DNA of 64,000 nucleotides, taken from the NCBI GenBank assembly GCA_944324445.1, contig CALUWL010000004.1, forward strand, positions 1 through 64,000. Reading direction: 5' to 3'. Source of the stretch: Candidatus Gastranaerophilales bacterium (lineage in GTDB: Bacteria; Cyanobacteriota; Vampirovibrionia; Gastranaerophilales; Gastranaerophilaceae). Below, in pieces: positions 8,561 through 17,547 of the stretch (positions are counted from its first letter, which is position 1; each line of letters begins with the position of its first letter). The position numbers and the translations under genes are program-made. The notes under the pieces were generated by a model. It was not told the origin of the DNA and did no database searches. It was given only the letters and a program-made list of their open reading frames with translations.

Positions 8561-9859
8561 ATGGAATTTAACCCTGTTTTAATATCAGTAATAGTTTTGT
8601 GTATTTTATGTCTGCTTAAAATTAATGTTTTATTTTCATTAATGATAAGCGCAATTGTTGCAGGCCTAATTTCAGGTATGGGCATAGAAAAAACCATGAA
8701 TCTTTTTGTTTCAGGCATGGGACAAAATTCAGAAACTGCTCTAAGCTATATTTTACTTGGTACGTTAGCTGCAGCAATGACACACACAGGACTTGCCAAT
8801 ATATTAGCTATTAAAATTTCAAAATTCATTAAAAACAATAAATACGCACTTTTAGGAATTTTGGTTTTTATTTCAGTCTTATCGCAAAATTTAATTCCTG
8901 TTCACATTGCTTTTATACCTATTTTAATTCCGCCCTTGCTTAAATTAATGAACAAATTAAAGCTAGATAGAAGATCAGTTGCCTGCGCACTTGCTTTTGG
9001 CTTAAAAGCGCCGTACATAGCTATTCCTGCAGGTTTTGGTTTAATCTTTCAAGGACTTGTCGCAGATAACATGACACAAAACGGTATAAAAGTTTTAAAA
9101 ACAGATGTTTGGCACTACACTTGGATTTTAGGTCTTGCGATGTTTGTTGCACTTTTAGTTGCGGTTTTTATAAGCTACAGAAAACCAAGAATATATAAAG
9201 AAGTTAATGAGCCGACAATTAACAATATCGATGAAAAACTGCAAAAAAAACATTATATAACTCTTTGCGGAGCATTTGTTACACTAATTGTTCAACTTTG
9301 GAGCGGATCTTTGCCTTTAGGCGCTTTAGTCGGACTCGGTGTTATATTTGGTTTTAGAGCTGTTTCACATAAAAAAATGGATATCTTAACAGATGAAGGC
9401 GTAGGCTTAATGGGCTATATTGCTTTTGTAATGCTTGTTTGCGCCGGATATGCTCTTGTACTTAAAGAATCAGGCGGAATAGATAGTCTGGTAAATTCCG
9501 CCATCCCGTTTATACAAAATTCAAAATTTTTAGCTGTGTCTTTTATGCTTTTAATCGGGCTGATTATAACCATTGGAATAGGTTCATCTTTTGGTACAAT
9601 ACCAATTTTAGCAGTTTTATTTATCCCCGTTTGCACAAAGCTGGGTTTTTCAACACCGTCAATTATAATATTACTAGCAGCAGCTGCCGCTCTTGGAGAC
9701 GCAGGTTCACCAGCATCAGATACCACATTAGGACCAACGGCAGGCCTAAATGCTGACGGACAGCACAACCACATAAAAGACACGTGTATTCCGACTTTTA
9801 TACACTACAATCTTGCTCTTGTAATAGCTGTTTTTATAGCTGTTTATCTAATCTATTGA
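8561..9859 (+). CDS. NhaC/YuiF-type membrane transporter
   Basis: A 432-residue inner-membrane transporter with about 11-12 helices. Two related halves each contain a Gly-rich helix break (GLKAPYIAIPAGFG; GIGSSFGTIPILA). The C-terminal segment GDAGSPASDTTLGPTAG followed by NHIKDT is the conserved end of the NhaC-like, YuiF branch of Na+/H+ antiporter-family proteins. Several members of that branch are annotated as antiporters and some may carry amino acids, so the substrate is open. It follows paralogue 3 after 22 bases; TATAAT at 8534-8539 may give it its own promoter. Its last 7 bases overlap the convergent small gene. Confidence 0.88.
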   Translation: MEFNPVLISVIVLCILCLLKINVLFSLMISAIVAGLISGMGIEKTMNLFVSGMGQNSETALSYILLGTLAAAMTHTGLANILAIKISKFIKNNKYALLGILVFISVLSQNLIPVHIAFIPILIPPLLKLMNKLKLDRRSVACALAFGLKAPYIAIPAGFGLIFQGLVADNMTQNGIKVLKTDVWHYTWILGLAMFVALLVAVFISYRKPRIYKEVNEPTINNIDEKLQKKHYITLCGAFVTLIVQLWSGSLPLGALVGLGVIFGFRAVSHKKMDILTDEGVGLMGYIAFVMLVCAGYALVLKESGGIDSLVNSAIPFIQNSKFLAVSFMLLIGLIITIGIGSSFGTIPILAVLFIPVCTKLGFSTPSIIILLAAAAALGDAGSPASDTTLGPTAGLNADGQHNHIKDTCIPTFIHYNLALVIAVFIAVYLIY

Positions 9860-10176
9860 CCAAAGCACCTTTGGATAGAATTTTGAAGCTGCTGTTTGAC
9901 GCTTTGTTCTTCCGCATCAATCATCTGCAATTGCGTTTGTAATCTTTGCAATTTTAAATCCAATGCTTTTTCTGCTTGATATAATCGTTCTTTTTTCTTT
10001 TCAAGAGCTTTCATTTCAGGACTATCCGGATCCATATCCGAACCGTAGCCTACAATTTCATTTATTTGCGATGACAAATCCAATTTTGTAGACGAAACAA
10101 GTTGGATTTGATATTCTAAATCCGACCTATAGCTATTTATTTGTGCTAATCTCGCTTGTGCGATCAATAGTCCCAT
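9853..10176 (-). CDS. Short MGL-QAR coiled-coil protein
   Basis: A 107-residue, almost entirely helical protein. It starts MGLLIAQARLAQINSYRSDLEYQIQ, split here as MGLLIAQAR plus a helix. The protein at 24119 opens MGLAASQAR and then has NVEYQGQQ at the matching place. The two also share a C-terminal block: LKLQRLQTQLQMIDAEEQ here against MELNQLDTEQKAI there. The short form lacks the ~200-residue central domain. The function is unknown. There is no signal peptide. It begins 2 bases after the stop of the 89-residue gene upstream, so the two form a small operon. Its 3' end overlaps the convergent transporter gene by 7 bases. Confidence 0.82.
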   Translation of the reverse strand: MGLLIAQARLAQINSYRSDLEYQIQLVSSTKLDLSSQINEIVGYGSDMDPDSPEMKALEKKKERLYQAEKALDLKLQRLQTQLQMIDAEEQSVKQQLQNSIQRCFGQ

Positions 10177-10178
10177 AA

Positions 10179-10448
10179 CTATCTCATTTCGTTAAATTTA
10201 TTGCCTCTTAGAAAAACATGCTCATTGTTTTGAGCTATCAGTTTTTCCATTTGGTTTAATTGATGTATTTGGTATTTAAGCTTGTATTTTACCATTTTCC
10301 TTTTTTTGTTTATGGAAAGTACATCTTTTAAACCCGCAGTAACCTCTTTTTGCAAGATTTTTATCGGATTATTTCTTCTTAAATAATTTCTTGAATAATT
10401 TAAGAAAGTTTTTAATCTTTTAATGCTTGTTTTAAGTGATTGCTGCAT
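10179..10448 (-). CDS. Small basic helical protein paired with MGL-QAR gene
   Basis: An 89-residue Lys/Arg-rich protein without signal peptide or membrane segment. I do not recognise its family. Helical heptad-like segments cover about 1-60 (LKTSIKRLKTFLNYSRNYL; KYKLKYQIHQLNQMEKLI). The sequence ends NEMR, and the next start codon follows after 2 bases, which suggests translational coupling. GGAGAAG lies close upstream of the ATG. Because the downstream gene belongs to a coiled-coil family, this protein could be its chaperone or assembly partner; that is a guess from context only. Confidence 0.7.
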   Translation of the reverse strand: MQQSLKTSIKRLKTFLNYSRNYLRRNNPIKILQKEVTAGLKDVLSINKKRKMVKYKLKYQIHQLNQMEKLIAQNNEHVFLRGNKFNEMR

Positions 10449-10650
10449 TTTGGGCTTCTCCTTGTATTGTTTTTATCAAAGAGAGTCCTACTTTAATAAA
10501 AACAAATACGAAATGAAAATTGTCTTTTTGTAAATATATATTACATTCTTGCTTAATATTTAAGTCGTCAATTGCAATTTAAAACTTTAAAGATTGATAC
10601 AAAACTTTACAAAATACTTAGCCTAAAAGACTATTAACATTCTTAATAAT

Positions 10651-10679
10651 TTAACTTTAAAATATTTTTTTGTTATAAT
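10651..10679 (+). promoter_or_regulatory. Sigma-70-type promoter for secDF
   Basis: TTAACT (10651-10656), a 17-base spacer and TATAAT (10674-10679) precede secD. A leader of ~27 bases with GAGGA (10701-10705) then leads to the ATG at 10712. This is one of the best promoter matches in the window. The rest of the 263-base gap between 10448 and 10712 is AT-rich; it must also hold the promoter of the divergent small genes, which I cannot place. Confidence 0.65.
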
Positions 10680-10711
10680 TTGAATAAATATTATAGTTTT
10701 GAGGAAATCAA

Positions 10712-12022
10712 ATGAAAAATAAACTGATTCTTTTTTGGATTATTATGGCAATTACAATTGCAAGCATTTTTGTAGACTACAAAAAACCTGCAAGTTTAGG
10801 ACTGGATTTAGTCGGCGGTTCAAGGTTAATGCTTGAAGCTCAAACATCTTCTTCTGTCCCAAAAATCACACCCGAAATAATGGATAGTTTGCAATACGCA
10901 ATTGAAAACAGAGTCAATGCTATGGGTGTAGGAGAAACCATAGTCCAAAGAGTCGGAACAAAAAGATTATTAATCGAAATTCCCAATATAACAGATACCG
11001 CTAAAGCAAAAGAATTTATCGGTCAAACCGCTCAATTAGAATTTAAAAGACCAAAAATGCTTCCTGATGGCACTATGGATTGGGAATCTACAGGTTTAAC
11101 AGGTAAAGACTTAAGAAAATCTTTAGTAGGTTCAGCTCCAACAACCGGAGAATGGATGGTTGAATTAGAATTCAATGCAGAAGGCGCAAAGAAATTTTCT
11201 GATTTAACAAAAGAATTAACCGGAAAACAAATGGCAATTTTCTTTAACGGAAAATTACAATCTGCCCCAAGAGTTAATGAACAAATCTCAGGCGGCAGAG
11301 CGCAAATAACAGGCGGAGAAGGCGGTTTTGAATACGCTGAAGCAAAAGAAATGGTTGACCTTTTAAATGCAGGTGCACTGCCTGTAGGTGCTGAAGTAAT
11401 TCAAGAAGAATCCGCAGGACCTACATTAGGTCAAGACAGTATTAATAAATCAAAAATCGCAGGTATAATTGGTATAAGCGTCGTTATGTTATTTATGATT
11501 TTATACTATAGAGTTTTGGGGCTTATTTCCTGCTTTGCGTTAATAATATATTCACTTGTAAACTTTGCAATATTTAAGTTAATACCTGTTACATTAACTT
11601 TGACAGGTATTGCAGGCTTTATTCTTTCAATTGGTATGGCAATTGATGCTAACATATTAATCTTTGAAAGAACAAAAGAAGAACTTAAAATGGGACGTTC
11701 GCTTTTCACTGCTATAAATTCAGGCTTCGATAGAGCATTTACAAGTATTTTTGATTCAAACGTTTCAACAATTATGACTTGTTTAATACTTTATTATTTC
11801 GGCGCCTCTATGGTTAAAGGTTTTGCTTTAACATTGATAATAGGTGTATGTTTATCTATGTTTAGCGCAATAACGGTTACCAGAAACTTTATGCACTTAA
11901 TATTCGGTTCAAAAGAAATGAAATATCCTGAATTATTTGGTTTAAGAAAAGAGGATATTGAAAATGCTTACCTAGCAACCGAAACCAAACGTGAAAAAGC
12001 AAAATTCGGTGTTTTGGATTAA
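10712..12022 (+). CDS. secD: Protein translocase subunit SecD
   Basis: A 436-residue subunit of the SecDF complex, which uses the proton gradient to pull proteins out of the SecYEG channel. One N-terminal membrane segment is followed by the conserved GLDLVGGSRL, a periplasmic P1 region (about 30-240) and five closely packed membrane helices. The helix-4 motif DANILIFERTKEEL carries the conserved acidic residue of the proton path. It is shorter than the E. coli protein, as in many non-proteobacteria. secF follows after 27 bases; the genes are separate and not fused. Confidence 0.97.
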   Translation: MKNKLILFWIIMAITIASIFVDYKKPASLGLDLVGGSRLMLEAQTSSSVPKITPEIMDSLQYAIENRVNAMGVGETIVQRVGTKRLLIEIPNITDTAKAKEFIGQTAQLEFKRPKMLPDGTMDWESTGLTGKDLRKSLVGSAPTTGEWMVELEFNAEGAKKFSDLTKELTGKQMAIFFNGKLQSAPRVNEQISGGRAQITGGEGGFEYAEAKEMVDLLNAGALPVGAEVIQEESAGPTLGQDSINKSKIAGIIGISVVMLFMILYYRVLGLISCFALIIYSLVNFAIFKLIPVTLTLTGIAGFILSIGMAIDANILIFERTKEELKMGRSLFTAINSGFDRAFTSIFDSNVSTIMTCLILYYFGASMVKGFALTLIIGVCLSMFSAITVTRNFMHLIFGSKEMKYPELFGLRKEDIENAYLATETKREKAKFGVLD

Positions 12023-12049
12023 TAAAATAACTATCGGGAGAAATTTATA

Positions 12050-13036
12050 ATGGCAAATACTAATTTAATTAAAGATAAATACAAACTGGATATAGTTAAA
12101 TACAGATATTTCTGGTTAAGCTTCACGGGCATTTTATTAATCCCTTGTATTGTTGCAATAATATACCTTATGGTTACCCAGCCAAATCATTCGCCTTTAA
12201 AATTAGGAATTGATTTTACAGGCGGTACAATTTTGCAATATAGCGTAGATAAAAAGATTTCGATTGATGAAATCGGAAAAATAAGAACAAATTTACAAAA
12301 AATCGGAATTAAAAACCCTGTAATTCAAACCACAACAGAAGCGGGTTCAGGCGAATCAAAATCCGAAGTTAAAAATTTAATTTCAATCAGAACCACTTTT
12401 ATAGGCGACAAAGAAAGTAAAGATAAAGTTAGCAAAATAACAGATGCTTTGGTTAGTGATTTTAGCTCAGCTCAACTTGTACAAGTAAATTCAGTAGGTC
12501 CAACACTAGGGTCTGAACTTTTAAGAAACACCATGATGGCTTTAATTTTAGCTTTTATATTAATGGTTATCTATATATCGTTCAGATTTAGAACGGAATA
12601 CGGCTGGATAGCGCTGTTAACTTTATTTCAAGATGTCATTGTTGTAGTCGGTGTATTTGCAATTAAAGGTATATTTTTTGACACTACGGTAGATAGCTTA
12701 TTTATCACAGCTTTACTTACAATTATCGGATATTCAATAAATGATACGATTGTAGTATTTGATAGAATAAGAGAAAATATGCGTTTTCTTGCAAAAAAAT
12801 ACTCATCAGGAGAAATTATTGACGCATCAATTAACCAAACTTTGGCTCGCTCAATCAATACTTCTGCTACAACTTTATTTACATTGTTAGCTTTGTATTT
12901 CTTTGGCGGCTCTACTATTAAAGATTTTGTTCTTGCAATTATAATCGGTGTTATTGCAGGTGCTTATTCTTCAATATTTACCGCAGGTACTATTTTATCA
13001 ATTGTTAAAGAAAAAATAGAAAAGAAAAATGCATAA
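12050..13036 (+). CDS. secF: Protein translocase subunit SecF
   Basis: A 328-residue partner of SecD. It has an N-terminal membrane segment, the conserved LGIDFTGGT motif, a short periplasmic domain (about 55-155) and five C-terminal helices. The motif YSINDTIVVFDRIREN contains the conserved Asp and Arg of the helix-4 region. A GGGAG Shine-Dalgarno sequence lies ten bases before the ATG at 12050. The last 8 bases overlap the next gene, so three genes are transcribed together. Location is the inner membrane. Confidence 0.97.
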   Translation: MANTNLIKDKYKLDIVKYRYFWLSFTGILLIPCIVAIIYLMVTQPNHSPLKLGIDFTGGTILQYSVDKKISIDEIGKIRTNLQKIGIKNPVIQTTTEAGSGESKSEVKNLISIRTTFIGDKESKDKVSKITDALVSDFSSAQLVQVNSVGPTLGSELLRNTMMALILAFILMVIYISFRFRTEYGWIALLTLFQDVIVVVGVFAIKGIFFDTTVDSLFITALLTIIGYSINDTIVVFDRIRENMRFLAKKYSSGEIIDASINQTLARSINTSATTLFTLLALYFFGGSTIKDFVLAIIIGVIAGAYSSIFTAGTILSIVKEKIEKKNA

Positions 13037-13469
13037 AAAAAATAAAAAAGAATATGATTCTCTTGCGCATTTTGTTATATCGACAAGAGAGCGCTTAGGC
13101 TTATCACAAGAAGACTTGGCAGAAAAATCAGCTCTTTCATTAAATATAATTCAATCCATAGAACAAGGTCTTGATTTATTTTTAGCTACAACGATAAGAC
13201 AAAAACTGGCAAAAGGCTTAAAAGTTGACAACAAAGAAATCAAACAATACGAACTTAAAACCGATTTTACGTTAGCTAAAAATTCAAAAATGGATGAAAT
13301 AAGAGAAACTATACTTTTAAATTCAAACAACCCGCATCTTGAAATAAAATGCCCGATTTGCGGAAGCAACCTTTCGTATAGAATAGCTAAATTATATGAT
13401 CTTGAAGATAATTTGGTTCTGCGCCCCAAGGCAAGATGCACTAAATGCCCTTTTCAATTAACGGATTAA
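13029..13469 (+). CDS. Helix-turn-helix protein with C-terminal zinc ribbon
   Basis: A 146-residue protein with an XRE-type HTH at about 12-70 (STRERLGLSQEDLAEKS... ESIEQGL-like block). It is followed by a zinc-ribbon-like tail with CPICG at about 114-118 and CTKC at about 137-140. The combination suggests a DNA-binding regulator with a metal-stabilised tail; target genes are unknown. It begins inside secF (8-base overlap), so it is co-expressed with the Sec genes. Its stop codon overlaps the stop of the convergent GGDEF gene. Alternatively it could be a small RNA- or protein-binding adapter. Confidence 0.82.
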   Translation: MHKKNKKEYDSLAHFVISTRERLGLSQEDLAEKSALSLNIIQSIEQGLDLFLATTIRQKLAKGLKVDNKEIKQYELKTDFTLAKNSKMDEIRETILLNSNNPHLEIKCPICGSNLSYRIAKLYDLEDNLVLRPKARCTKCPFQLTD

Positions 13470-15250
13470 ACCTCATAAACTACTTGATTTCTGCCGGATT
13501 CTTTAGCTTTATATAGGCATTTATCCGAATATTCAATGATTTCTTGAGGTTTTGTACCGTTTAATCCAACAGTGGCTACTCCAACGCTAATTGTTACATT
13601 GACTTTTTCATTATTTGCAAGCACGAATTTATTGTTTCTTACTGTGTTGCATATTTTTTCTGCAGTAATTACAGCTTCATTTTTATTAGTGTTAGTTAAT
13701 ATAATAGACATTTCTTCGCCGCCATATCTGCAAGCAATATCAGATGTTCTTGAATTTTTCTTTAAAATTGAAGCAACCTGTTTTAAAACACAGTCGCCGG
13801 ATTGATGACCGTATGTATCATTAAATTTTTTGAAAAAATCTATATCTATTAAAATCAAAGAAAAGACTGTACCATATCTTTCAAAATTATTAACCTGATT
13901 AATCATTTGTTCTTGAAAATATCTATGGTTATATAATTGAGTCAAACCATCGGTTACTGCTAATTTATAAGTTTGCTCATAATCTTTTGATTTCATTAAA
14001 TATTTTTCACAATAAATCAATATAAAAGTTGCAACTATTGAAATACAAGGCAAAACAACCGATATCCATAAATTAAATTTGGACATTATAACAGTAGCAG
14101 CTATAGCATACAATGTTAAAGAAGCAAACAAAAAGAAAATTGTTTTTGGAACTGACGGTGTTTTAAGGACATAGTATCCAACAATAAAACATAATATAAT
14201 TGAAATCAATAAATCAATTTTTGGAGAAACTTTTTTAATAAAATTATTATCCAAAATATTATTTAAAAAAGTAGCATGAAATTCTACTCCTGCCATATTA
14301 GATTCAGTCGGAACGCTCTTAATATCAGACAAACTCGTTGCTGTTGTTCCAACATAAACTATTTTATCCTTAAAATTCTCATCAAGATACTTTGTATTTT
14401 GATCTTTTATAGCTTTTATTACTTCCCATAGAGGAGTGTGCCTGTATGTTCCGCTTTTTCCATACCAATTTAAAATAGCTCTTTGAGTAAAATCAAGAGG
14501 AATTATATGATTTTCATCTATTATAATTTTACTATCTTCAATACTTACACTATCTTGACCCAACAAATCTATTGCAACCGCCAAAGATAAATTAGGATAG
14601 TAATCTCCTTTATATTTAAAAATCGGAGTTGTGTTCCTGATTATTCCATCGCTATCTCTTGTAACATTTATAATTCCAATATTTTTGGTTACCGCCGCTA
14701 GTTCATCCATAACCGTTCTTGAATTAATAAAAGTAATATATTCATTATCCTTTAAACTGCCTTTATCAATATGTAATTTTAATTTATCATCCAGCTGTTT
14801 TGATTTTCTGATTTCATCTGAATAATTGTCAAAATTCATAGAAAGGTATATATTTTTATTATTTTTAACAGTATTTATAAAACTTTTATCTGCTTTAACA
14901 TCGTTTAAATTTGGCTTAACAAAAAGTAAATCAAATATTATAAACTTAGGTTGAGCTATCTCAATTCCTTCAACAGTTTCACTCCAGATCTGCCTTGAAA
15001 TAGGCCAAGAGCCGTATTTATCCATGATGTATTCATAAGTAGCATCGTCTACAGCCAAAATTACAATATCATTATTAGCTTTTTTATACTTTGAAATTAT
15101 ACTTTGTCTTAAATCAAAAGAATTTTGCTCGACTTTTGTTATAAATTCTTGAAAAACCTTAAAATGTCCAAGCCAAAGGATTAACCCAAAAAGCATAGAA
15201 ACAATCATTGCATATATTATATAAATAAGAAATTTCTTGGAATTATTCAT
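13466..15250 (-). CDS. CHASE2-sensor diguanylate cyclase
   Basis: A 594-residue membrane protein that should make cyclic di-GMP. An N-terminal helix (about 8-28) leads into an extracellular CHASE2 sensor domain (about 35-340; VILAVDDATYEYI, FDLLF), then three helices (about 345-425) and a GGDEF domain (about 430-594). The active site reads GGEEM instead of the usual GGEEF; both Glu residues are present, so activity is likely. R-T-S-D lies five residues before it, a complete RxxD inhibitory site. The start follows one base after the stop of a 60-codon gene. Ligand and downstream receptors are not visible in the window. Confidence 0.94.
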   Translation of the reverse strand: MNNSKKFLIYIIYAMIVSMLFGLILWLGHFKVFQEFITKVEQNSFDLRQSIISKYKKANNDIVILAVDDATYEYIMDKYGSWPISRQIWSETVEGIEIAQPKFIIFDLLFVKPNLNDVKADKSFINTVKNNKNIYLSMNFDNYSDEIRKSKQLDDKLKLHIDKGSLKDNEYITFINSRTVMDELAAVTKNIGIINVTRDSDGIIRNTTPIFKYKGDYYPNLSLAVAIDLLGQDSVSIEDSKIIIDENHIIPLDFTQRAILNWYGKSGTYRHTPLWEVIKAIKDQNTKYLDENFKDKIVYVGTTATSLSDIKSVPTESNMAGVEFHATFLNNILDNNFIKKVSPKIDLLISIILCFIVGYYVLKTPSVPKTIFFLFASLTLYAIAATVIMSKFNLWISVVLPCISIVATFILIYCEKYLMKSKDYEQTYKLAVTDGLTQLYNHRYFQEQMINQVNNFERYGTVFSLILIDIDFFKKFNDTYGHQSGDCVLKQVASILKKNSRTSDIACRYGGEEMSIILTNTNKNEAVITAEKICNTVRNNKFVLANNEKVNVTISVGVATVGLNGTKPQEIIEYSDKCLYKAKESGRNQVVYEV

Positions 15251-15251
15251 T

Positions 15252-15434
15252 TTATTTACCGCTTATATAGCCATAAGTTAACTCGTCTATAATCTTATAA
15301 ACAGGATTATTATCACAAAATTCCAGCTTAATACCCAATTTATATATCAACTCAAAAAGCTCGCTTTTAACAGGCGGCTCATTTGTTCCTGATATAAATT
15401 TTAGCAAACATTTTTCATTTTGACTGCATAACAT
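15252..15434 (-). CDS. Small protein upstream of the diguanylate cyclase
   Basis: A 60-residue protein that I do not recognise. It has two Cys residues near the N-terminus (C3, C9) and one at about 40, and no signal peptide. The stop codon lies directly before the ATG of the CHASE2-GGDEF gene (one base between), which favours a real, translationally coupled gene. The arrangement would let it set the translation level of the cyclase or act as a small partner. Coding potential is moderate because of its size. Confidence 0.55.
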   Translation of the reverse strand: MLCSQNEKCLLKFISGTNEPPVKSELFELIYKLGIKLEFCDNNPVYKIIDELTYGYISGK

Positions 15435-15528
15435 AAATTGATTTTCTTATATTGTAAATATAATTAAATCAACCGTAAGAACAGTTTAGGAACAATTTTT
15501 ATAATATAAATAATGTATTTTTTCTAAA

Positions 15529-16812
15529 TCAAAGGTCTGAAATAACAATCGTGAAATCTTTTCCTGTACGATTTATGCCTATAGGATCATAAATTGTATG
15601 CTGATCTTTAATTTCAGGAATTGTTTTTTTAAGATCATTAATCATCTCGCCTGCTATATCAAGATTATGAATTGCTATATAATCTTTAGAAGCAGAAGAT
15701 GCAGGCTGCATTTTAATATTCACTATTCCTTTTGCTTCAAGTTCTTGTTTTAGAATATTTGCAGTATCTTCTTTAGCGTTTGCATATAAAATTCCAACGT
15801 TTAAATCTTTGTATTCAATATCAGTTTTATTTCTATATACCATTTTATTAATTAAATCTTGAGTTCTGATTGGATCTATTATCCAGTAGCTTATAACTCC
15901 TTTTGTAGAAGGCGAACCAGGGATAGTAGCTATCTGAATTGTTGATGTATCAACATTTTTTGCCATTCCAGCAAATTTAGCTAAGTCGTATGCTGATAAA
16001 TCCGTTTGAATATATTCAGGAATTATTTTTAATAATTCAGGAATCTTCACAATAACAGTGGGGTCTTTTAATCTTTCAAGAAGCGCATTAAAGAACCATT
16101 GTTGACGACGAATTCTTCCAATGTCGCCGAATGAATCGTGTCTAAATCTTAAATAACCCTCTGTTTGTCTTCCTGATAGAATTTGATTTCCTTGTTTTAA
16201 GTTTATATGAAGATTAGCTGAATAATCATCATATTTCATATTTTTTTCTATATAAATAGGTAAGCCGCCCAAAGTGTCAATCATTTTTATGACACCTTCG
16301 TTTGAAATAGCAACATAATTATTGATTTTAACCCCAAAAGTTTCTTCAACGGTTCTAACCGCCAGCTTTGCTCCGCCAAAAGCAAAAGCGTGATTAATTT
16401 TATCGGCTTTATTTCTTCCTGCAATATAAACTTTGGAATCTCTAGGAATAGAAATTACATTGATATTCTTACCATAGGGAGCAATACTGATTAAAAGCAT
16501 TGTATCTGAACGATTACCTTTGAAAGGATTTTCAGAATTTGTAGCAACATCAACACCCATAAGAAGAATGTTTTGTCTTCTTGGGGAAAAATTAAAACTT
16601 AAATCAATAGGATTATGACTTTTAGTTTCGGATGAGGCGAGTATATTATTTTCCACTTTATTATTTACAAAATAGAAAATTGCCACACAAATTAAACCAA
16701 TTAACAATATCAATTTAGGAAAATTGTTGTTTTTCTTTTGACGTCTTCTTCTTTTATATTGCGGACGAATAGGGACTCTGTATATATGTGTTCTTTCTTC
16801 TATGGTGTTCAT
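15529..16812 (-). CDS. LytR-CpsA-Psr (LCP) family ligase with LytR_C domain
   Basis: A 427-residue membrane-anchored protein. A basic cytoplasmic N-terminus (RPQYKRRRRQKK) precedes one membrane helix (about 33-49). The LCP domain spans about 80-245 with NRSDTMLL, SIPRDSKVYI, HAFAFGG and RFRHDSFGDIGRIRRQQ, which supply the conserved Arg and Asp residues that bind the polyprenyl pyrophosphate. A C-terminal LytR_C domain follows (about 330-427). LCP enzymes move glycans from undecaprenyl pyrophosphate to peptidoglycan or other acceptors, which fits the uppS operon nearby. A TATAAT box at 16844-16839 (minus) is a possible promoter. Confidence 0.94.
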   Translation of the reverse strand: MNTIEERTHIYRVPIRPQYKRRRRQKKNNNFPKLILLIGLICVAIFYFVNNKVENNILASSETKSHNPIDLSFNFSPRRQNILLMGVDVATNSENPFKGNRSDTMLLISIAPYGKNINVISIPRDSKVYIAGRNKADKINHAFAFGGAKLAVRTVEETFGVKINNYVAISNEGVIKMIDTLGGLPIYIEKNMKYDDYSANLHINLKQGNQILSGRQTEGYLRFRHDSFGDIGRIRRQQWFFNALLERLKDPTVIVKIPELLKIIPEYIQTDLSAYDLAKFAGMAKNVDTSTIQIATIPGSPSTKGVISYWIIDPIRTQDLINKMVYRNKTDIEYKDLNVGILYANAKEDTANILKQELEAKGIVNIKMQPASSASKDYIAIHNLDIAGEMINDLKKTIPEIKDQHTIYDPIGINRTGKDFTIVISDL

Positions 16813-16938
16813 TTTTTTAACCGTGCTTTATACTTGCTATTATACTACATAAAAAACAAAAATTTTTATTTTTGTCCTACACAAATAATAAAATTTAGTG
16901 TATCATCTTATTGTAATGCTTCTTTAAAGGGACAAGAA

Positions 16939-17547
16939 TTGTTTACTACTACGAAAAAATTTATAAAAAAATATTTTAAATTTTTTATATTAATGTATTT
17001 TTTCACTGCGCTATCTACTATAACATTAGCAGAAAATAATAGCAATATAGAAGATATAAAACAACAAGCTTACGCCCTTTACGCTACTCAAAACTTCACG
17101 GAAGCTCAAAAATTGCTTGATAATCTTCCTGTGGCAGAAAAAAATGCCGAAATTTATCTTCTTCTTGCAAACATCGAAGAAGAAAAAGGAAATGATAATA
17201 TTGCAATTCAAAATTTAAACAAAGCCCTAGATAAAGACTATACGTACTATAAAGCTTATTATAATTTAGGATGTATCTTTGCAAAAAAGAAATCCTACTT
17301 GCTTGCTGCAAACAATTTTGAACTTGCAATAAAATACAATAATTCTTTTGCAAGTGCTTATTACAACCTTGCCTGCTGCCAAATTAAAATGAAAAATTAT
17401 AATCAAGCAAAGAAAAATTTAATTAAAGCAATTGAATTTGAGCCTCAAAATAAAGATTTTTACTTTAATTTGGCGTACTGTTATAAGCAGTTAAACAAGC
17501 AAAAACAAGCCAAAAAACTGCTTGATACATATAATTCTTTTAGTTAG
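16939..17547 (+). CDS. Exported tetratricopeptide (TPR) repeat protein
   Basis: A 202-residue protein with an N-terminal signal or anchor segment (FKFFILMYFFTALSTITLA) and about four TPR units (residues ~40-200: AYALYATQNFTEAQKLL; AYYNLGCIFAKKKSYLLAA; AYYNLACCQIKMKNYNQA; FYFNLAYCYKQLNKQKQA). TPR domains bind proteins; this one would act outside the cytoplasmic membrane. The start is TTG at 16939, with AAAGGGA at 16926-16932. An upstream in-frame ATG at 16738 was rejected because it runs through the divergent LCP gene. The 3' end overlaps the convergent ABC gene by 8 bases. Confidence 0.85.
   Translation: MFTTTKKFIKKYFKFFILMYFFTALSTITLAENNSNIEDIKQQAYALYATQNFTEAQKLLDNLPVAEKNAEIYLLLANIEEEKGNDNIAIQNLNKALDKDYTYYKAYYNLGCIFAKKKSYLLAANNFELAIKYNNSFASAYYNLACCQIKMKNYNQAKKNLIKAIEFEPQNKDFYFNLAYCYKQLNKQKQAKKLLDTYNSFS

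Noticed and set aside
16738-16938. Upstream start for the TPR protein
   Set aside because: It overlaps the divergent LCP gene; TTG at 16939 has a good ribosome-binding site followed by a signal peptide.
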